64,000 nucleotides of DNA from Liolophura sinensis (GCF_032854445.1 NC_088301.1:26398402-26462401); one strand, 5' to 3'; positions 49,401 to 60,300 are shown, counted from the first letter of the stretch. Numbers and translations are program-made. The notes: generated by a model from the letters alone, not told the origin.

Positions 49401-52400
49401 GGAAATGGTCTAGTCCAGAGTGGCTGCTGTAGCTCTCGTACGAGATGTATCCTCTGTCAATGTCATACTGGGTGAAGGACTGAGTGATGAGGACACCTCG
49501 GTTGTACAAGTGTCCATAAGAGGGAGGCTTGGCAATGATGAAGGTCAGGTTCTGTATGGGAGTGTCAGGATCAGTGATCTTCAAGTGCAATGGTGTCACG
49601 GCTTCCTCAGAACCCTGCAGCACTGTCAATGCAGCATTGATCATCAAACTTGGAAGGATCTTGTCATGTGGATTGACCTCAATGTTGAAGATGCCATCCT
49701 TGGACTCGCTGAAGCCGTTGGTAACTGTGAAGTTGAAATGGTCGGAGACAATGTCGCTCTTGCTCAGATGGTGGTACACAATGAGTTGTCCTGCAAGGTC
49801 CAACTGTGTGAAACTGCTGATGGAAATGAAAGGTCTGTTGATATACTCCAGCTGACCCAGACGTGGCGATTTTGTTATGGCAAATACGATCTCCTCTGCT
49901 TTCGTTGTCTCATCAGAAGCGCTCAGATTTCCAGTGGTGATGATTTTCCTCTCCCCTTCCTCCACTCGGAGGCCTCTGTTCAGAACAGCGATGTTAGGCG
50001 ACTTTCGCGAATTCCTTATCTGAATTTCGAACGTTTCAGTTTGCCGTTTGTTAAGACCATCTGACAAGACAAAAGTGAAGTGATCGGACTCCAAGTTTCT
50101 CATGCTGCCCGTGTGGACGTATCTAACCTTGTTGTTGTCAATGTGGTGCTGGGTGAAGTTCTGATTGATTTCCATATCTACCCAGATAGACTGTTTTGTC
50201 GGGGGTTCATCATCAGGTCTAAACTGCAGCTGTCCTCTATCTGGCAATTTCGTGATGATGAAGTAGATGTGCTTGTCGTTGTTGTCCTTATCCTCTGCCT
50301 GCAGAACAACACTTGAAATGAAACCAGATTCTCCGTAGCTTATCCTCAGCCCTGTGTTCTTCACCACCTCGGGTTTTTCGTCGTTTATCGGTGTCACAGT
50401 GATGTTGCATGTTTTCTGGACAGTGTGTCTGCCATCAGACACCTTGACACTGAATCTGTCATGATTTGTCTCAGAGTTATCATGCTGGTACAGGAGGCTC
50501 ATCCCACTGTGGAGCTCATCAATTGTGAAGTCCTCCACCGGGACATTCAACTCTCCATTTTCTGTGTGCATTATCATCATCAGCTCTCCGTGCTGTGGAG
50601 GTCGGGAAATGGTGAAGGTGATTGGATCCTTGGGCAGGTCAAGATCAATGGCATCCACCATTGATTGGTCAATGATCATCTTCCCACCTTCAGCCAGTAT
50701 AAAGTCTTGCAGCATAACATCTGGGAGTTCATCATTCTGAGGAACTATTGTGATGGACAAGGTTGCCAGGGGAGAATTCAGTTTTCCATCAGTAGCGTAC
50801 AGCTCGAAGGAGTCATACAAAGGCTCAGCTCCAATATGGTTTCCTTGAACATAATTAATAGTACCATCAATGACGTCTTGGGCTTTAAATGAGTTGACTC
50901 TGACTCCGGCATTACTCCTCTCCGACCCTGGGTTCGGTTTCGTGTTTTCGACATAACCCCACTGTGGTTGCTTGGTTATGATAAACTCCAGTAAAAATGG
51001 TGGCGTATCCAGGTCTCGGGCTCCAAGAGCTTCAGGTGTGAATCGATATTTCTCTCCCTCATTAACAAAGATGGGATTACCTGAGAGAACCACTGGTCTC
51101 TGATTGTCCACAGGTGTAATGGTTATATTCAGGTCGTACACTGGAAGATCAGCTGGACTGGGGTAAACCTGGTCTGACACTATGAACGTAATGGAATCGT
51201 ACATGGTGTTTGGTCCTATCTCCCCACTGCTGTGCACAAACTTGACTGCCCTGTCCTTCACGTTCTGTTGTGTAAATTTGGTGATAGTTTCCCCTCTCAG
51301 CTTGAGAGTGCCGTGCCTGGGCTGCTTGACGACAAGAAAGGTGAGGAGTTCATCGTCTGTGTCCTCATCTCGTGCTGCCAGGACAGACTGTGTGATCACA
51401 GCCTCGCCTCCTTCAGACACTATGAGATGAGCATGCAGATTGTCATAGAGCTGCGGTGCCTGGTCATCCACTGGCACGATATCTATAGTGATCACTTTGG
51501 AAACTTTGTGGAGGCCATCAGAGACGTTCAGAACAAAGCTGTCAAGAACTACCTCAGAGCCGTCATGTAAATACCTGAAACCAAAACCGAAAATGATTTA
51601 AAATTTGCACATGCTAATTCCAAGCTTTTAGACTGCACAGAATTAGCAAATACAAATTACAAAAATATCGGAAATTTATCTACCAGCTACCTTGACCAAG
51701 TTGACTGCTTTGTCAAAATACTGTGATCCATGACCCCCATGTTAAACAGGTAATAGCCCAAATGAATTGACTTAATATAATATGTAATAATAATAATATC
51801 ACACAACAATTAATTAGCAATTGAATTATTAATGATTTGCATCATTTCTAATATACATACACCTTTGCATAAAAATGTAAGCCATCTATTTTGGGACTGT
51901 GGTATTTTTAGTTTAGTTTATTTAATACAGTGTAGTTTTAGTTTAAATAATAACTGGGCATAGTGGGAATCAAAAGTAATTTGCCAGACATACTTCAAGC
52001 CTAAAACTGTAAAAAGTGAAATCATCACGGATTTTAGTTATTTTGAAACTAAAAGTTGTTTATTTAATTTATGCTCTGACAGTTTGATGTATTCTCAATA
52101 TCATTTAGGCGATATGCATAAAACACCTACCTTATAGCCTGTTTGCGAAGATCTTTAATTGTAAATGTATCTCCAGCCTTCATGGTCATACCCTGCTTTT
52201 GTAAGGTTCCAAATCTGGGAACAGATTTACATCCGAAAACCAGCTCCTCGAGCGGGGTATCATAATCCATCGCAGACAGCTGATTGGTGGAGATGCTCAA
52301 CACACCGCCTTCCTCAACCAATAGTTTACTGGTTATGAACTTTGGACGTTGATTATTCACAGGCTGCACCTCTATGTCGAAATGCTGCCCGAGAACTTTG

Positions 52401-54352
52401 TTACCACTTCCGTCCTGAACAGTGTACACAAAACGGACCAGCCTTGGCTCAGGTCCAATGTCCGCCATCGGTGGCATATAGGCTATCTTCATATGGTTGA
52501 TGTCGCTCTGTTTGAAGGCCAACACGGGTGGAATGTTCTGGTCCTTCATCACCATGGTGAGTTCATGGGTGGCGATCAGGCGCCCAGCATCTTCTCTTCC
52601 TGAACTATATACAAAGTACGGTGGACTCGCAATGGTGTAGAGCAGATCCTCATCAATGGTTTCCACATCTGTGTAGCAGAGCTGCGACTTACTCAGGTAT
52701 GCCACGTCTGTCTCCTTCACGTACATCAACCTCGTGGCCTCAGGTACAATCTGAGGAGGGTTATCATTGACGGGATTCACATGGATTCGGAAAAGTTGCT
52801 TTCCGGAAACATTTGGTGGCTCTTGCTTGTCTTTGACAGTGAACTCAAACTGGTCGCTGAAAATCTCATTCCCGTAGTGCTTATAGTACACCTGGCCTCT
52901 CAGAAGCTCTCGTTGTCCAAATTGGCTTATGAGTCTGCCTTTGTCAGAAGGACGAATCCGCTGCACTACCTCACCGTTCTTGGGAGGGCTTGCAATGGTG
53001 AAGATGATGTTATCATCCAAGGAATCTGAGTCTTGGGCACTCAAAACCTGTGCGCTGATCTGAGCGGTTTCACCTTCGTTCAGTTCCAAGCCTAAATTGC
53101 TGACCAGGTATGGTGGACTGTCATCTTTTGGAATGATGTTAATTGGAAATGTAGCTCGCACAGTATTCCTGCCATCGGTGATGCGTAGCTCTACGTGATC
53201 CCGCAAAGTGTCAGTGTCATCGTGATGGTACATGACCCTGCCGGCGTGAATGTCGGCTGGAGTGAAGTATATCGTAGCCCTTCCGTTCACTTCCAAGCGG
53301 CCATGTTTCAAGCCACCTTTGATGAATATCCTGACATTACGGATGTTGTCCTTGTCAACGATTTGAAGGTCACTGGATGTTATTGCTCTAGACTGTCCTT
53401 CCAGTAAAACCAATCCTTTATTCAACGACACTCTGGGAGCTTGAGTGGCAGACGGCCTTACTGCTATGTGAAGCATGATGGGTAAACTGTGTGCAAAATG
53501 ACTGTCAAATACTGTAAATCCGACTTCGTATACTTTCCTCTCCGCGAAGCTGACATTGGGAGGCTGGAAACCAATTCTGTGACTTTCAAGGTCATCTTGA
53601 AGGAAGGATGTGATCGGTGCTGTGGGGTCATCCAAGTTCACCAAATAACCTTCACCTTGTGCCAGTGGCTTACTTATGTTAAAGATGAGGTCACTTACAG
53701 GGGTTTCCTGGTCCTCAGCTGAAATGACTCCAGGAACGATTGTTGACAGGACGAACTGGTCAACATCCATGATATACATACTCATGAAGGAAGCTCTGGG
53801 GAGCGAGTTTGGAAATGCTCCTTGAATGTAGATTGGAAGAAAGTACTGCTCCACGATCACTTCATCACTGAGTGAAGGGTCATACAAACTAACTGTCAAA
53901 GGGAGGTAATCCACATCTGGTAATGGTGGCTTCAAGTGCTCATATCGTAAATCCATAAACAAGAATTCTCGACAGTCTTTCTTCACAGCATCGACAACAC
54001 GTTTCTTGTCACCCATAACCATCTGACCTGCAATTGGCCATTGGGACTTGTACTTGGAGAAGCCAACAGTGCACGACACATTACTGTTGGTGTTGTAACG
54101 TAAACGAATCACAGACGAGTCAATAGGATTTGATATCCCATAATATTCTGAAACCCTCACAGCCTGAAGGTGGTCCCTGCTTATAACATCATAGGTGATA
54201 TTTACAATATTAACATGTAGATAAAATGTCTCAGTCACTGTTTCTAAGTCCGTAAATTTGTGAGCGCGTAACTTCACCACATCCTCTGACAAGAGTGGAA
54301 ATCCGCTGTGAATGTACTTCACACTGTTCCTCTTAAAGTTACAGTCAAACAC
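28207..54352 (-). CDS. FREM1: FREM1-like extracellular matrix protein gene (9 exons seen, span includes introns, 5' end missing)
   Basis: Basement-membrane-associated protein of the FRAS/FREM family. Exons in transcript order: 54352-52131, 51574-48971, 48179-47977, 39571-39416, 35354-35251, 32211-31891, 30893-30740, 29830-29660, 28463-28207. Total 6192 nt, exactly 2064 codons including stop; all junctions are AG/GT and phases match. Order: N-terminal FREM module beginning at VFDCNF (residues 1-215), 12 CSPG repeats (about 216-1595), one Calx-beta domain (about 1600-1730), a short segment, a basic linker (1764-1870), a Cys/Trp cassette (1871-1920) and a C-type lectin domain (1922-2045). Twelve CSPG repeats with a single Calx-beta and a C-terminal lectin domain is the FREM1 layout; FRAS1 and FREM2 have five Calx-beta domains and a membrane anchor. 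Vertebrate FREM1 acts in the Fraser complex and binds integrins and nephronectin. The first coding exon(s) with signal peptide were not found. Confidence 0.93.
29319..29590 (+). mobile_element. SINE, main family, full length and least diverged
   Basis: Complete: head ggcctccgtggctcagttgg, A box, B box gagttcaagtccagctcatg, body cggatggtcgtgggtttccc, tail ttgagtacggcgtaaaacac and (AAAT)n. Antisense to the FREM1-like gene, ending about 70 bp from the 3' end of the lectin exon at 29660. Confidence 0.9.
29660..29830 (-). CDS. FREM1: FREM1-like exon H: C-type lectin domain, first part
   Basis: Encodes WSEFDGRCYLYVNDKVSWND, then AEQVCRVSHQADLVSV and WLSELAGRNAFWIG. This is the N-terminal half of a long-form C-type lectin fold, ending in the WIGL motif split over the intron. 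Acceptor ttatcag; donor G|GTCTGT at 29659, weaker than the others but fixed by the phase and by the WIGLND continuity. Confidence 0.93.
30740..30893 (-). CDS. FREM1: FREM1-like exon G: Cys/Trp cassette
   Basis: Encodes APQKCDSSTKGLLHFDLENQ, then MFKCDGRMWNAWRPQ and NCQPG. The C-x(5)-G-x-L-x-F-x(9)-C-D-G-x-x-W pattern resembles a small cassette found in many extracellular invertebrate proteins; I cannot name it with certainty. The final Cys probably pairs with the first Cys of the lectin domain. Acceptor aaattag at 30894; donor G|GTAAGT. Confidence 0.88.
31891..32211 (-). CDS. FREM1: FREM1-like exon F: proline- and lysine/arginine-rich linker
   Basis: Exactly 107 codons, phase 0 at both ends, so it could be skipped without a frameshift. 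After TRHQLAGPLPLSPRHDTLLP comes an acidic/proline stretch and then a block of about 34 residues that is nearly all Lys, Arg and Asn (about residues 1810-1843), followed by a P/V/K-rich tail ending SHLIQ. On the + strand this appears as a CTT-rich tract near 32023-32080. The basic block could bind heparan sulfate or DNA-like polyanions; that is inference. Acceptor actgcag at 32212; donor CAG|GTAACG. Confidence 0.85.
32548..32693 (-). mobile_element. SINE, main family, 5'-truncated
   Basis: Reverse-orientation tail and body: (TTTA)n, then tcaaaaatatttcacttata and agccagcattatggttggtg. Intron of the FREM1-like gene. A short related piece may also lie at 32310-32360. Confidence 0.78.
32694..34956 (-). 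other. FREM1-like intron interior, nothing recognised
   Basis: AT-rich intron sequence between exon F and exon E with no exon or array seen; phases of the flanking exons already match. Confidence 0.5.
34957..35118 (-). mobile_element. SINE, main family, 5'-truncated
   Basis: Reverse-orientation tail: (TTTA)n, gattggtgtttttacgctgt, then caatccgcaggttgctggct. It ends about 130 bp from the exon at 35251. Confidence 0.85.
35251..35354 (-). CDS. FREM1: FREM1-like exon E: post-Calx-beta segment
   Basis: A 104-nt exon coding ECPQYIGMISKNQPLDIGPL then DFPLSAGGRKTVLS. It continues the frame without a break (TG|GC codon) and has no domain name I can give it. Acceptor tttcag; donor TCT|GTAAGT. Found by phase and continuity. 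Confidence 0.85.
35385..35515 (-). mobile_element. Possible degraded SINE 3' end
   Basis: Weak similarity to the reverse tail (taacaccataacgatatttt, tttttcacttataagacaat, then ggtggaggaaactgg). Too diverged to be sure. Confidence 0.45.
35727..35914 (+). mobile_element. SINE, main family, internally deleted
   Basis: The first 18 bases (ggcctccgtggctcatgctg) jump straight from the head to the body, removing both Pol III boxes. The break lies at GCTCA, which occurs at both ends of the missing stretch in full copies. Body and tail are otherwise intact. Confidence 0.85.
37964..38600 (-). repeat. 37-bp minisatellite, about 17 units
   Basis: On the + strand the unit is caggtaagccatacctgacc plus agtaaattgatgctgca. 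Units differ mainly at CCATACC/CCTTACC. On the coding strand of the host gene each unit has a donor-like CAG|GTATGG or CAG|GTAAGG and an acceptor-like cttacctgtgcag. 37 bp is not a multiple of 3, so open frames run through all three frames. FREM1-like intron 35355-39415. Confidence 0.92.
38707..38846 (+). mobile_element. SINE, main family, 5'-truncated
   Basis: Body and tail: gggaaggtctatcagcagcc, then ttgtgtacggcgtaaaacac. It sits about 110 bp after the 37-bp array in the FREM1-like intron. Confidence 0.8.
39416..39571 (-). CDS. FREM1: FREM1-like exon D: second half of Calx-beta domain
   Basis: Encodes VSTATWSLTFKEDHLEENNE, then RLKLMLDQPVNTIIGEKER and ARIQIIDADPQTG. These match the second half of Calx-beta (I-x-D-D-x-x-x-E-x-x-E-x-F-x-x-x-L and A-x-x-x-I-x-D). 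The domain is split by an 8.4-kb intron, 39572-47976, rich in tandem arrays. Acceptor attttag; donor G|GTGAGT. Confidence 0.93.
40117..40223 (+). repeat. 54-bp tandem duplication
   Basis: Two units of actagtaaaggtacatttag plus atactattttcaaccatgat and tttgctgataac. In the Calx-beta intron. Confidence 0.8.
41291..41510 (+). repeat. 52-bp tandem repeat, about 4 units
   Basis: Unit atatgtcacactgtaatatc plus attaccattattccatgtat and atactctattat. Near-identical units. Calx-beta intron of the FREM1-like gene. Confidence 0.88.
41935..42058 (-). repeat. Dispersed repeat, copy 2 of 2
   Basis: Counterpart of 25618-25742: aggctggtattttgtgaaag, gtaattatttgggctattcc and caaaaaatctctgg. In the Calx-beta intron. 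Family unknown. Confidence 0.7.
43585..43852. mobile_element. Possible foldback element
   Basis: Left end ccagggcctggttgttgaaa, right end tttcgaccaacttggccctg, approximate reverse complements about 230 bp apart. No coding content. Confidence 0.5.
44840..45078 (+). repeat. 55-bp tandem repeat, about 4 units
   Basis: Unit ctctcaaccctggaaaactt plus ggtacaaatataatgtattc and acttatacagtagtt. More degraded relatives (ctcttaaccctggttagct) precede it from about 44590. Calx-beta intron. Confidence 0.88.
45101..45355. mobile_element. Palindromic MITE-like element, copy 3
   Basis: Arms of about 70 bp: left cctattgaatttaacagtat and ctgagtgatgctagactgta; right cgtcactcaggcaacagact and gttaaattcaatac. 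Abuts the 55-bp tandem array at 44840-45078. In the FREM1-like Calx-beta intron. Confidence 0.7.
46132..46195 (+). repeat. 30-bp tandem duplication
   Basis: Two units of ccacagaagccagaaatggt plus tggcttcatg, just upstream of the 15-bp array. Confidence 0.8.
46260..47222 (+). repeat. 15-bp minisatellite with 135-bp higher-order repeat
   Basis: About 64 units of ggtatttgatgtacc / ggtttgtgatgtacc. The variant string gtactggtgtatgat recurs at 46666, 46801, 46936 and 47071, exactly 135 bp apart, so nine units form a higher-order repeat. As 15 is a multiple of 3, frames stay open on both strands (278 codons on the minus strand, 207 and 187 on the plus); these are repeat artefacts inside the Calx-beta intron. 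The unit is a near palindrome and unit junctions read ACCGGT. Confidence 0.95.
47476..47828 (+). repeat. 38-bp minisatellite, probably SINE-derived
   Basis: About nine degenerate units of gactgggtggggtgtcatgt plus ctggtgtcagtatacttt. The string gtcagtataat with flanking words resembles the body of the SINE at 8879-9236 (atcagtataatgg on its sense strand) and, from memory, longer members of that SINE family. It ends 150 bp from the exon at 47977. Confidence 0.85.
47977..48179 (-). CDS. FREM1: FREM1-like exon C: first half of Calx-beta domain
   Basis: Encodes FVLKWSRVEFARTDFVVCEN, then GSLSLTLTRTGSL and GEDFTSSSARQVQFSPG. The V-x-E-x-x-G-x-L-x-L-x-x-x-R-x-G and D-F-x-x-x-x-x-x-x-F-x-P-G patterns are Calx-beta hallmarks, although the acidic Ca2+ ligands are only partly conserved. 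Acceptor tttcag at 48180; donor G|GTAAAA at 47976. Confidence 0.93.
48700..48832. mobile_element. Possible foldback element
   Basis: Left ggacggtttcacgaagctca and cttagctaag; right cacttaacactaaatatgtt then tcatgaaaaaggcccc, approximate reverse complements. It lies in the intron before the large FREM1-like exon at 48971. Confidence 0.45.
48971..51574 (-). CDS. FREM1: FREM1-like exon B: end of CSPG 5 to CSPG 12
   Basis: A 2604-nt exon coding about 868 residues. It completes CSPG repeat 5 (YLHDGSEVVLDSFVLNVSDG) and encodes repeats 6-12, starting near APQLYDNLHAHLIVSEGG, RPVVLSGNPIFVNEG, LPDVMLQDFILAEGG, KPEVVKNTGLRISYGE, SPNIAVLNRGLRVEEG, LPSLMINAALTVLQG and APKLVVNKSPDTLEY. Each ends with the D-x-F-x-F-x-V-x-D-G type motif. 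Acceptor tttcag; donor AA|GTGAGT at 48970. Seven repeats without an intron is unusually compact compared with vertebrate FREM1. Confidence 0.94.
52131..54352 (-). CDS. FREM1: FREM1-like exon A: N-terminal module and CSPG repeats 1-5
   Basis: A 2222-nt exon. It begins VFDCNFKRNSVKYIHSGFPL, the conserved FREM/FRAS N-terminal segment, at acceptor tttcag. CSPG repeats start near RASFMSMYI, PRVSLNKGLVLLEG, PYLVSNLGLELNEG, PQIVPEATRL and RPKFITSKLLVEEG; the fifth is cut by the next intron. Donor AG|GTAGGT at 52130; the split Arg codon is completed in exon B (AIR-YLHDGSE). Because it starts in phase 0 with Val, at least one upstream coding exon must exist. Confidence 0.94.
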
Positions 54353-57300
54353 CTGAAATGATCCAAATGAACAACAATTCATTATTACAGTGGTACCACT
54401 AATACTATTACAATGCTTAACGTAATATTCAAGTAGTGCACTTCGCACTGCTCATTGTATCTTTCAAAAACACTTTATAGTGTCTAATGACTTCAAAATA
54501 AATTTCTGAAATATTCTTTTTCAGAGCAAACAGTTCATTAGCTGTCAGCCTATTATTTAATATTTATTTAATTTTGTCAATATTAAAGGCCGTTTTAAAA
54601 AATTTCACTCCAAATACAAATTGCACAATGTTCATGCATAATGTTATCAAAGGGTGGCCTCAGATGAGATTGAACTCTCTTTTAAAACTCCAATCAAGCA
54701 TGAGCTTGACAATTTTATACTATTCTTTACAAATAAAAATATTTCTGCGGGCAGTGCATATCTGTTCATTTCTATATAATGTCTCTGTATAATACTGGGC
54801 CTATTATTGGGTCATTTTGCCACAGGGTCTCAAAGACACAAACACACACAAATCAGCATTAGCTACATCCATATATTTTGTGTCATCTTGCACTCAGGCC
54901 GTTCATTAAGTAACGATAGGAGGCTCATTCTAAAAGAATGTTAAAAATCTGACCAGCCAAACCAACCAAGAGAATGACCAACTTTAAAATACAGAACAAG
55001 TTGCAGCAGCTAATAAATAAGAACGTTTTAGTCAAACAAACTAGAAATGTCTCTCCAATCTTCAGTGCAAAAGTACTGTCTATGTTATCACTCCACATAT
55101 CAAATGAACCTGACTGACAAATTGAATTTCACAACCTGTCAAAGTCAGGTGAGATCTTCATTATAAGCAGTTTTATGTTCATTAATGGGCTATAACTTTG
55201 GCAGCTGGATGTCACTGAGATATAGGTGTACGTTTCTGGAATTAAAACAGAAAATGGAATTAAAGCTTTGAACAGTCTACTTGTACCATTGATTTGACCA
55301 TCTATTTGTAGTCACTGTTATTATGGCAGTAACCGGAATCCGAAGAGCCATTTTACCCATCTCATGGGACAACATACTGATGGTACCTGCAGACAGAGGT
55401 GGCGAATCTTTCACCATCGATAAACAAAGTAAATCGTCTGACAGCTTCACGGGAAATCAATATCGGGCTGATTGCGAGTGACATCGACTCTCAACAAAGA
55501 TTCAAACGCAGACAAAGTTGTCATTCCATCTATCCTTTCGCCAGTGACCAGCTATTCTGGTCACAGTTCCCTTTCAGCTGTAAGGGTTTACAATTAAAGG
55601 ACCATATCATGATCTTATTTACAGTTGGAGTCTTGCTGCTGAAGATGCTAAACATTCTCTTCCACTTCAGCTTTAGGGTTGTACATACTTATTGTTGTCC
55701 CCGCTGGAGAACCAGAGAACTGGAGAACTATACATTGTAGCCAGCTGTTAAGCTAATGGTTAATTCCTTTCTCACCACAAAATATCAAACTCCCTTCAGT
55801 TTGGCCGGATGGTGCAGCAATACCTACTTCTCATTCATGCAGGTTTGAGTGAAACTATGCTATTAAGCTCTCTTCAAAACAGACATGCAGACTAAAAGAG
55901 CCAAAGAATCTTGCTCATCTGCAGATGGATTGTGCTATGAAGACAATATGACACCTATAGTACCCATACATTTGAAGCCATCAACTCACTAGCATCGTTC
56001 TAGTAGTAAATGTAACACACCTTCTAATGTAATTCTCAAGATAGCCACACTATCTGGTAACACCAATTTTATTTCGTGTTTTAAGGACGAGCGTCCAATG
56101 AAAAAATTAATCCAAAAATGGTACACAAATAAAACTGAAAATCCACCTTTCTATTGTGTTTAATCTCTTTTTTTTTATGAATTTTCTTTTTTTCAAGACT
56201 TTACGCTCACCTAAATAGTGTCTTCAGCATGAACAATGGCTGGAGAGGATGCCAGCACGAGTTGGACTTGAACTCATTCAGCCGCATTGGTGAGAGGCTT
56301 CTGCGTCATTGTCCTGCACTAGCATGTTAACACTGTGGCCATAATTAGATAAGTATACTATGTACATACATGTAGGTGTAAATATAAATTAAAGTATAGC
56401 ATGCTTTTTAGCTAAACCACATGTATCTTGCCCCATTAACACAGAGATTTATGTATTATGCAAATTAGACTAATCATAATCACAACTGATAAGCCACGCT
56501 ACATGTACATGCAAGTCTTTAATACTTGATTGGAAGTCATGCACAACTCCTTTATGTAACACTATATTTAGTTTGTCCATGCAACAACCTCACCTTGAAC
56601 TTATAAGTTAAACCGCCTATGTAAATTAATTTAGACATAACCACACAAGGACAAGTTTGTTTTCAGATTTAAATTTCTCCCATATAAACTGTTGCCATCA
56701 TCAATTTTACAATCATTTACTCTGATGGAACTTAACACGACAAGCAGAAAACAAGCACAAAAACATGTGAGAGTCTGGTTTGTCATATCCCAGAATGCAA
56801 TAGGGTCAAGTTTATTTTCAAATGGAATGCCACATATCAGTCATTTGACGTTAAAAGGCTGCCCAGTTACATACATTAGACATGGTAGAAAGTTTTACCG
56901 ACTACCTCTTTCCAAACCTTAGCATTTATTCTTCAATGAGCAGTACACCATTAACACCCGGGTACATGTCGCTGATACTGAAATAATGACCAAAAGCTCC
57001 AACAATTTATCCACAGTTTAACTATATCCATTTGGTTTCTACATTTTACGGGTCGTGTTTCATATCCTATATCTGATCATAAAACTTCTTAGGAAAGCCC
57101 CTGCTTTATCCCTTTCTACCCAATATACATGTACATTCATGCTGGCGGATACTTTTTTATACAATCCTTCTGAACACAACCCCTTAAAAAGATGGTATCA
57201 TAAACAGCAAACACAGCCTCACAGAGGCTGTGTAATAAATCAAACCTGAAGCTTCCCCGACAGTCTAATCGCATGGCCATCTGTTGTTATATAATTTGCT

Positions 57301-60300
57301 CAAACCGGAAAAGATGAAAGTCTTGTCGAATCATCAGAACTCTCTCATAAATTTGTGACTGCACTGCGGCAGGATTTGGCTCCCGCTGGTTCTAGATTTA
57401 ACTAGTCTAAAGATGTCTACGGAATGCCACACAGACTTTCAACGACAAATATATGTACTTGTAACTGATTTACACATGAAGGAAAAAAAGTTTTCCAATG
57501 TAGATTACCATATGCCTCCAAATAATATGAGTAATCAATTTACTTATAAATCCTGAAGTGGTTAATTTCTGTTCATATAAGGCAAGTATCTTGACACACA
57601 TTGTATCTACTGCGTATCCATTGCTGGCCATTCAGGGGTACACAAATTAACCTGTACATCATGGGACAAACTTAAGATAAAACTTATCTCTTAACCTATA
57701 GTCGCCTGAACAAATTAGAATTAGATAAGAACTGGTTTAATTCAAACCAAAAACAGATGTCTCATGGCCGAAACATTCTTGTTCAACTCAATCACCATGA
57801 TACAGGATTCAGAAGTTTCTATGTGTCCCTGATGCAAATTGACGAACTTCTCTTGTACGAGGCAAGTTAATACTTGCATGTCTACATATGTACACATAGT
57901 TCACTATGTTGATCAGAACCATTGTTAACCCTTCAACTAGCAAGAGTCACCCTGACAACTGCACAACTGACGAATTAAAAAGTGCCATTTTCGAAATCTT
58001 TTTTTAACCCACTCAAGGTTTAATTTTGAGATCTGTAACCACCGTACATAACAACTGAAGCCAGATAATACTGCAATGAAATGTGTGATATTTTGAGATG
58101 TATACAAATAACTCATATGTAAATTACGATTACTCAGTTGCTTCATACTGCTTCAGAGTAACCTCTTTAGTTTATTATTTTTACTTCTATACTTAGTACA
58201 AAGTATCTGCTTCATCAACTTATTTGATTTGCACTTACTCTTGAATGCATGATCAGCCTTCTTCATGGCAATGATCACAAAAATATCTTCCATTCATGTG
58301 TATGTCTTCTTCTGTTGGTGAATGCACGGAAATCATTCCATCCTTAAAAAAATTTCCCTGATGAGCATCAAGATTGAGAAGAGCAAAGCAAAAAAAAAAA
58401 AATATCTTTTCAAGTTTTTCAAAAATTTTTAATAGAGTAGGATCCTTCACTTTGGAGGGGCAGTTGAGTACAATCAACAAGCACGTTTTAATGATGGCCT
58501 CACTAATAACATAGTGGCATGCCAATGAGAGACTGTAGCCTGGTTGGCACTGTATATGTGTATTCTAACAGTGCACAAGCCCAGTCCAGGCATATTTGAA
58601 ACATTACAATGCTGAGCTGGAAGTGAATCACAAACCCGTAACAAGTGTTGTTTCAGCTGTGAAGACAGAGCATTGAGCAACTACACAACCAGCAAATTAC
58701 TGCGCGAGGAAAAAAAAGTCAATTCCCGATAATCAGAGATTTGTCTGCTAGTTTCCTTCCCACTTGACTGGCTACGAGACCCTTGAGGGGACGCAGGGAG
58801 CCAGTTTAATACATTAATCTGCTGATAAATGATGGGTCGACCAGAAGGGGAGAAAGGTTCAGCATCATTATCCCCTCCAGAGACAAAGCAAGGCCAATAA
58901 AGGCTTCGCTCAGACAAGGATTTCTGCTAATTTGCATAGCTCTAAATCTGGCCACCAAATTGGTTCCAATCCAGGTTATATCAGGTATGTGAAATATAAA
59001 AAAATGCTGGATCATTTTGTGTTAAGTGACTTGTCTGCCAATGGCGAAATGAAAGTTAGGGAAACAAAGTCAGCAGAAACCTGAAACTATGACCACCACA
59101 AATTGAACACGAAATAGAAAGAAACAAAACTAGTGGCATTCACCAATCAAGTGGAAAATTCCAAATATATGAAATTTATGAAAATGTGTGTAATTATGTG
59201 AAGTATGTATTCTAATACTGAAGTGTACACACAATATTACAATTATGCACACAGACCCAACCTTTGAAAATAAAGGGTGAATCAAGAATCTAGGTAAGGG
59301 TTTAAATATTTGGGTGAAGTCAATAAATCTAATTGAACTTGTTTAACTTTATCATGCTGAGTTTAACCAATAAATCAGAGTTTCTGGATGAACAGAATAA
59401 TTAGGTCAACAATTGGGATGTTTGTGATGAATCTAAACAGTTATTAATTTAAACAAACTTTCTACTTAACAAGAGAAAAGGTTTGCGTGACTTGTTTATC
59501 TCAACTATGTCACAAGCATTTATACAAATGTATCAATAAGCCAGTAACAAACATTATCAATGATCCTTTGTTGACATGGTCACTAAGTTAAAAAAGATGA
59601 ACATGTTGCCTCAACATTTTACCATTTTTAGCATTTCTAAGCTTATAATGTGAAACGTCATAGTTAAAAAAAAAAAGAAACTTTTGACAATAAGCAGAAG
59701 GAATCCTTCAAAGAAAACAAAAGATCTCCTGCTCAGATATTATACTTGAAACAGTAAGTAGACCAATGATTGAAAATATAGCAGACATGATGATTGACCG
59801 AGTAGAAAGGTTTAATAGAAGATTGAACAGTGGGAATAGATGGCAATGGAATCCCATTAAGGCAAAGATTTGTAAGGGCCATGTCCCAGGGGTTAAGGAA
59901 ACAAAGTGGAAAGGAGGACTGTAAATCTCCAGTCAGTCTTTGGGAACATCAGTCAATGCTGGCTTTCCTCCTGAAATCTCCAAGTATTAAACCTGTTATC
60001 CTGGGAAATGGTCAGTGTTACACTAAGTAAATCCATCACTTGACACTATGGTCTTAGCTCCTCGTTTGTCACTGTCTGGCCCACGTTGCTGGTTAAACAC
60101 CCACAGCCAGAGCTGATCCGGGAGGCATTGATATAGTAGGTAAAATAGCTCCATTGCCCTTCCTGAAATCCACCCGTTCTCGAAGCTAAAGTCTCAGCAA
60201 TGGTGAATCGCCACAACAGAGCGTTTTCCAAGACTTCCTTTAAATTATCACAGATATTCTGGACTATTATGACAAATGCCTACATAATGTACTGCCTAAC

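Noticed and set aside
49420-50064. 214-codon + strand open frame
   Set aside because: It is the antisense shadow of the FREM1-like exon B, which has clear CSPG repeats on the minus strand.
28207-54352. Assignment to FREM2 or FRAS1
   Set aside because: Those have five Calx-beta domains and a transmembrane C-terminus; here there is one Calx-beta and a C-terminal lectin domain.
28207-54352. RGD integrin-binding motif in the FREM1-like protein
   Set aside because: I looked through the visible exons and saw no RGD, only strings such as DRG and DGR, so no claim is made.
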